A stretch of 64,000 bases of DNA from Streptococcus oralis (lineage in GTDB: Bacteria; Bacillota; Bacilli; Lactobacillales; Streptococcaceae). Shown here in pieces: positions 61,933 to 64,000 of the stretch. The notes beneath the pieces are model-generated. The model was not told the origin of the DNA. It saw only the letters and a list, made by a program, of their open reading frames with translations, and did no database searches. Positions within the stretch are counted from its first letter, which is position 1. Every line of letters begins with the position of its first letter. Where the stretch lies: assembly GCF_001983955.1 (NCBI RefSeq), contig NZ_CP019562.1:1240001-1304000 (forward strand), given 5' to 3'. Both the position numbers and the translations under genes were made by a program.

Positions 61933-62695
61933 CAAAATTCCACTCCGCAAGGCTAGACACCACATGAGTTGGTGCGATTGGCAGGTCCGCTACTTCTTCT
62001 GCCTTGGTAAAACCTGTCGTCACCAAGAGCGTTGGAATACCATTGTCAATCCCTGCTCGGATATCTGTCAAGTAGTTATCCCCGACCATGAGCAATTCTT
62101 CTCTTTTCAAATCCAAGTGCTCAACTGCCTTATCCATAATGATAGCATTTGGTTTTCCGATATAAACTGGTTTTACGCGTGTTGCTACTTCAAGAAGTGT
62201 AATTAGTGAACCAGCACCAGGCAAGAGACCACGTTCCGTCGGGATATTGAGGTCAGGGTTGGTTCCGATAAAGTGAGCCCCCTTTTGAATGGCTAGAGTT
62301 GCTGTGGCAAATTTTTCATAGTCAACTTGCCAGTCCAGTCCAACGACCACATAGGCTGGATTTTCCTTGTCTTCGACATAACCAGCCGCCTCAATAGCAT
62401 CCTTGAGCCCAGCTTCTCCGATGACATAGACTGTCTTTTCCAGTCCCAAGTCGTTCATATAGTCGATGGTTGCCAAAGTCGCTGTATAGACAGTTGATAG
62501 AGGCGTATTAATGTTAAAATTCTGAGCCAACATCTCTTGAACACTCTCTGGAGTTCGGGTTGTATTGTTGGTTACAAAGAGATAAGGAATTTCACGCTTT
62601 TGCAGTTCATGCACAAAAGCCTCTCCTGCCGGGATTCTGTCTTTCCCCTTGTAAATGGTTCCGTCTAAATCAATTAAATAACCTTTATAAGCCAT
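61922..62695 (-). CDS. HAD-IIA (NagD-like, TIGR01457) sugar phosphatase
   Basis: A 257-residue cytosolic phosphatase. HAD motif [16 protein letters not shown], motif [14 protein letters not shown], the GxxGAGSL cap region and motif [16 protein letters not shown] are intact. The chosen ATG ([13 protein letters not shown]) follows AAAGGA; an in-frame start eight codons upstream lacks that support. It lies 10 bases after the thioesterase gene. Confidence 0.9.
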   Translation of the reverse strand: MAYKGYLIDLDGTIYKGKDRIPAGEAFVHELQKREIPYLFVTNNTTRTPESVQEMLAQNFNINTPLSTVYTATLATIDYMNDLGLEKTVYVIGEAGLKDAIEAAGYVEDKENPAYVVVGLDWQVDYEKFATATLAIQKGAHFIGTNPDLNIPTERGLLPGAGSLITLLEVATRVKPVYIGKPNAIIMDKAVEHLDLKREELLMVGDNYLTDIRAGIDNGIPTLLVTTGFTKAEEVADLPIAPTHVVSSLAEWNFDEN

Positions 62696-62705
62696 ATCGT
62701 CCTTT

Positions 62706-63443
62706 CTAATTGCCTTCAATTTCTTGCCAAGTAATCATAGCTTGGGCATTGATCTCCCCATCACTGATAATCTCATGCTTGCTTTCTAGTCCCTTGAGTT
62801 CATAAGCTGAAGCAATCATGCCACCTGGTCGCACTTCTTTGACATATTTGAGATTGATTTTCTTTGGAATATACTTGGTCAAAAAGTCTGCTCCCATGAC
62901 CTCAAAAATCCAATCCAGGTATTTGCTGTTATTAACATGACCATTCATATCCAAATCGTAAAAACGAACATGGTAGTCTTTACTGATTGGATCTTCTAGA
63001 TTTGCATACTTTGGCCCGCGGATGAGTTTTTTATCAAATTCAGACTGGTAAGGCGCAACAATCTCAGGTTCGACAGCATGAACTTTCCGACTGTCCCTGT
63101 CCATAAGAACAAAGGTTGCTACCATGCGAATGATTTCTTTACCTGCTTCATCATAGATAGTGAAACGGCGGTAGCAAAAAAGACGATTGTAAGTCAATGC
63201 TTCTGTTTCAATCGTAATCTCTTCAGCAAAGCGAGGCAAGCGAACCACGTCAATCGCATAGTCTGTAATAATCCAGACCAGATTGTAACGATCTAACACA
63301 TCCTTGTCGCTAACTCCCAGTTCAATCGACTGCATACCGGATACTTGCAAGGACAGCAAAATCACATCTGGAAGTTTGATATGACCGTTCATGTCCGCCA
63401 TATCAAAAGGAATTTTCATTTTCATTTGATAAGTTAAGCCCAT
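62706..63443 (-). CDS. Acyl-ACP thioesterase
   Basis: Predicted to release fatty acids from acyl carrier protein. The 245-residue protein has two hot-dog domains: [20 protein letters not shown] in the first, and [20 protein letters not shown] with the catalytic His/Asn in the second. It lies 4 bases after hemW, in one unit with the NagD-like and membrane-protein genes. Confidence 0.9.
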   Translation of the reverse strand: MGLTYQMKMKIPFDMADMNGHIKLPDVILLSLQVSGMQSIELGVSDKDVLDRYNLVWIITDYAIDVVRLPRFAEEITIETEALTYNRLFCYRRFTIYDEAGKEIIRMVATFVLMDRDSRKVHAVEPEIVAPYQSEFDKKLIRGPKYANLEDPISKDYHVRFYDLDMNGHVNNSKYLDWIFEVMGADFLTKYIPKKINLKYVKEVRPGGMIASAYELKGLESKHEIISDGEINAQAMITWQEIEGN

Positions 63444-63447
63444 TGTT

Positions 63448-64000
63448 CTACTCCAAAATAAATCGTTCTGCTACAGTGTCTCCCAAGAAGAGACCCCTCT
63501 TTGTCATTCGGATACGATCACCGTCGATCTGCATGAGTCCTTGTTGAACCAAGTCTCTGATGATCTCGCCATAAAGTCCATCAAAGGACCGTCCAAATTT
63601 TTCCTCAAATCGCGCCATAGAAACACCTGATTTCTTGCGGAGGCCTAGGAACATTTCTTCTTCCATCTGCTCCCTTTGACTCAGGTGTTCTTCTGTAATC
63701 CGAGCATTTCCTGCCTCTACCGCAGTGAGATAGTGGCGGATAGGACCGTGGTTTTTATAACGCACCCCGTCCACATAACCCGAAGCACCTGCACCGATAC
63801 CATAATACTCGGCATTGTCCCAGTACATGAGATTGTGGCGACTTTCAAATCCGGGTTTAGAGAAATTGGAAATCTCATAATGCTCAAAACCAGCTCGCTC
63901 CAGTTCTGCGATAATGTACTCAAACATCTCCGCTTCTAACTCTTCCTTGGGTAGGGGCAACTTCCCTCGTCGCATGCGGTTCATAAAGACCGTATGATTT
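63448..64000 (-). CDS. hemW: HemW/coproporphyrinogen III oxidase-like radical SAM protein, partial (N-terminal part outside the window)
   Basis: Only the C-terminal ~184 codons are present; the frame runs through the right edge. The readable part starts NHTVFMNRMRRGKLPLPKEE and continues with FEHYEISNFSKPGFESRHNL and MYWDNAEYYGIGAGASGYVD, typical of HemW. It ends with a winged-helix-like HemW C-domain (FGRSFDGLYGEIIRDLVQQG). Streptococci make no haem, so this protein is thought to act as a haem chaperone. An internal ATG near 63984 is not the true start. Confidence 0.92.
   Translation of the reverse strand, partial: NHTVFMNRMRRGKLPLPKEELEAEMFEYIIAELERAGFEHYEISNFSKPGFESRHNLMYWDNAEYYGIGAGASGYVDGVRYKNHGPIRHYLTAVEAGNARITEEHLSQREQMEEEMFLGLRKKSGVSMARFEEKFGRSFDGLYGEIIRDLVQQGLMQIDGDRIRMTKRGLFLGDTVAERFILE

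Overview
The window looks like the chromosome of a viridans streptococcus of the mitis/oralis group. The gene order of the housekeeping blocks (hom-thrB, mecA, an aromatic amino acid operon, alaS, potABCD-murB, pst-phoU, hemW) is the order I recall from Streptococcus pneumoniae. The window also carries a choline-binding phosphorylcholine esterase and LicD-type phosphocholine transferases, which fit the phosphocholine-decorated cell walls of this group. Unlike typical pneumococci, it contains a complete-looking type III-A (Csm) CRISPR-Cas locus. No tRNA, rRNA, insertion sequence or prophage was recognised.

Layout. 1-3.0 kb: thrB (cut by the window edge), hom and mecA, all on the minus strand. 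3.1-12.1 kb: a surface-polysaccharide block. A Wzx-type flippase lies on the plus strand. Convergent to it is a five-gene minus-strand operon: licD, glycosyltransferase 2, a Wzy-polymerase/LicD fusion, licD, and the choline-binding esterase Pce. 12.2-22.6 kb: the aromatic amino acid cluster (methyltransferase-aroDEBC-tyrA-ylbF, then aroA-aroK-pheA-psr), closed by an LCP-family gene. 22.9-27.8 kb: a CcpA-type-controlled cytoplasmic alpha-amylase, and alaS behind an alanine T-box and a small LURP-one-like gene.

27.9-39.3 kb: the CRISPR-Cas locus, transcribed leftward as cas1, cas2, array (28 repeats, 27 spacers), cas6, cas10, csm2-5, csm6, csm6'. Three features stand out. Cas10 has an HA instead of the HD dyad of its DNase domain but keeps the GGDD cyclase motif. 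Cas1 is an internally deleted remnant of about 130 residues. The repeats are strongly divergent yet almost all keep a four-base-pair stem with a GNRA tetraloop. The inferred state is a frozen array that has probably lost Cas10 DNase activity and keeps Csm3 RNA cleavage and cyclic-oligoadenylate/Csm6 signalling. On the strand complementary to the crRNA, four spacers read as choline-binding repeats of the kind found in phage lysins, and three span a Shine-Dalgarno plus start codon. This indicates crRNAs antisense to phage mRNAs.

39.4-44.2 kb: potABCD and murB, with an unusual potA leader. 44.5-53.1 kb: regulators and metabolic genes (AraC, MFS, LacI and HAD pair, YhfC protease, acetolactate decarboxylase, MocR, an orphan amino-acid binding lipoprotein, Nudix). 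53.2-58.1 kb: the phosphate uptake operon pstS-C-A-B-B-phoU. 58.3-64 kb: RNA methyltransferase, inositol monophosphatase, UPF0223, Spx, a membrane protein, NagD-like phosphatase, acyl-ACP thioesterase and the C-terminal part of hemW. All functional calls come from reading the sequence; no database search was run.
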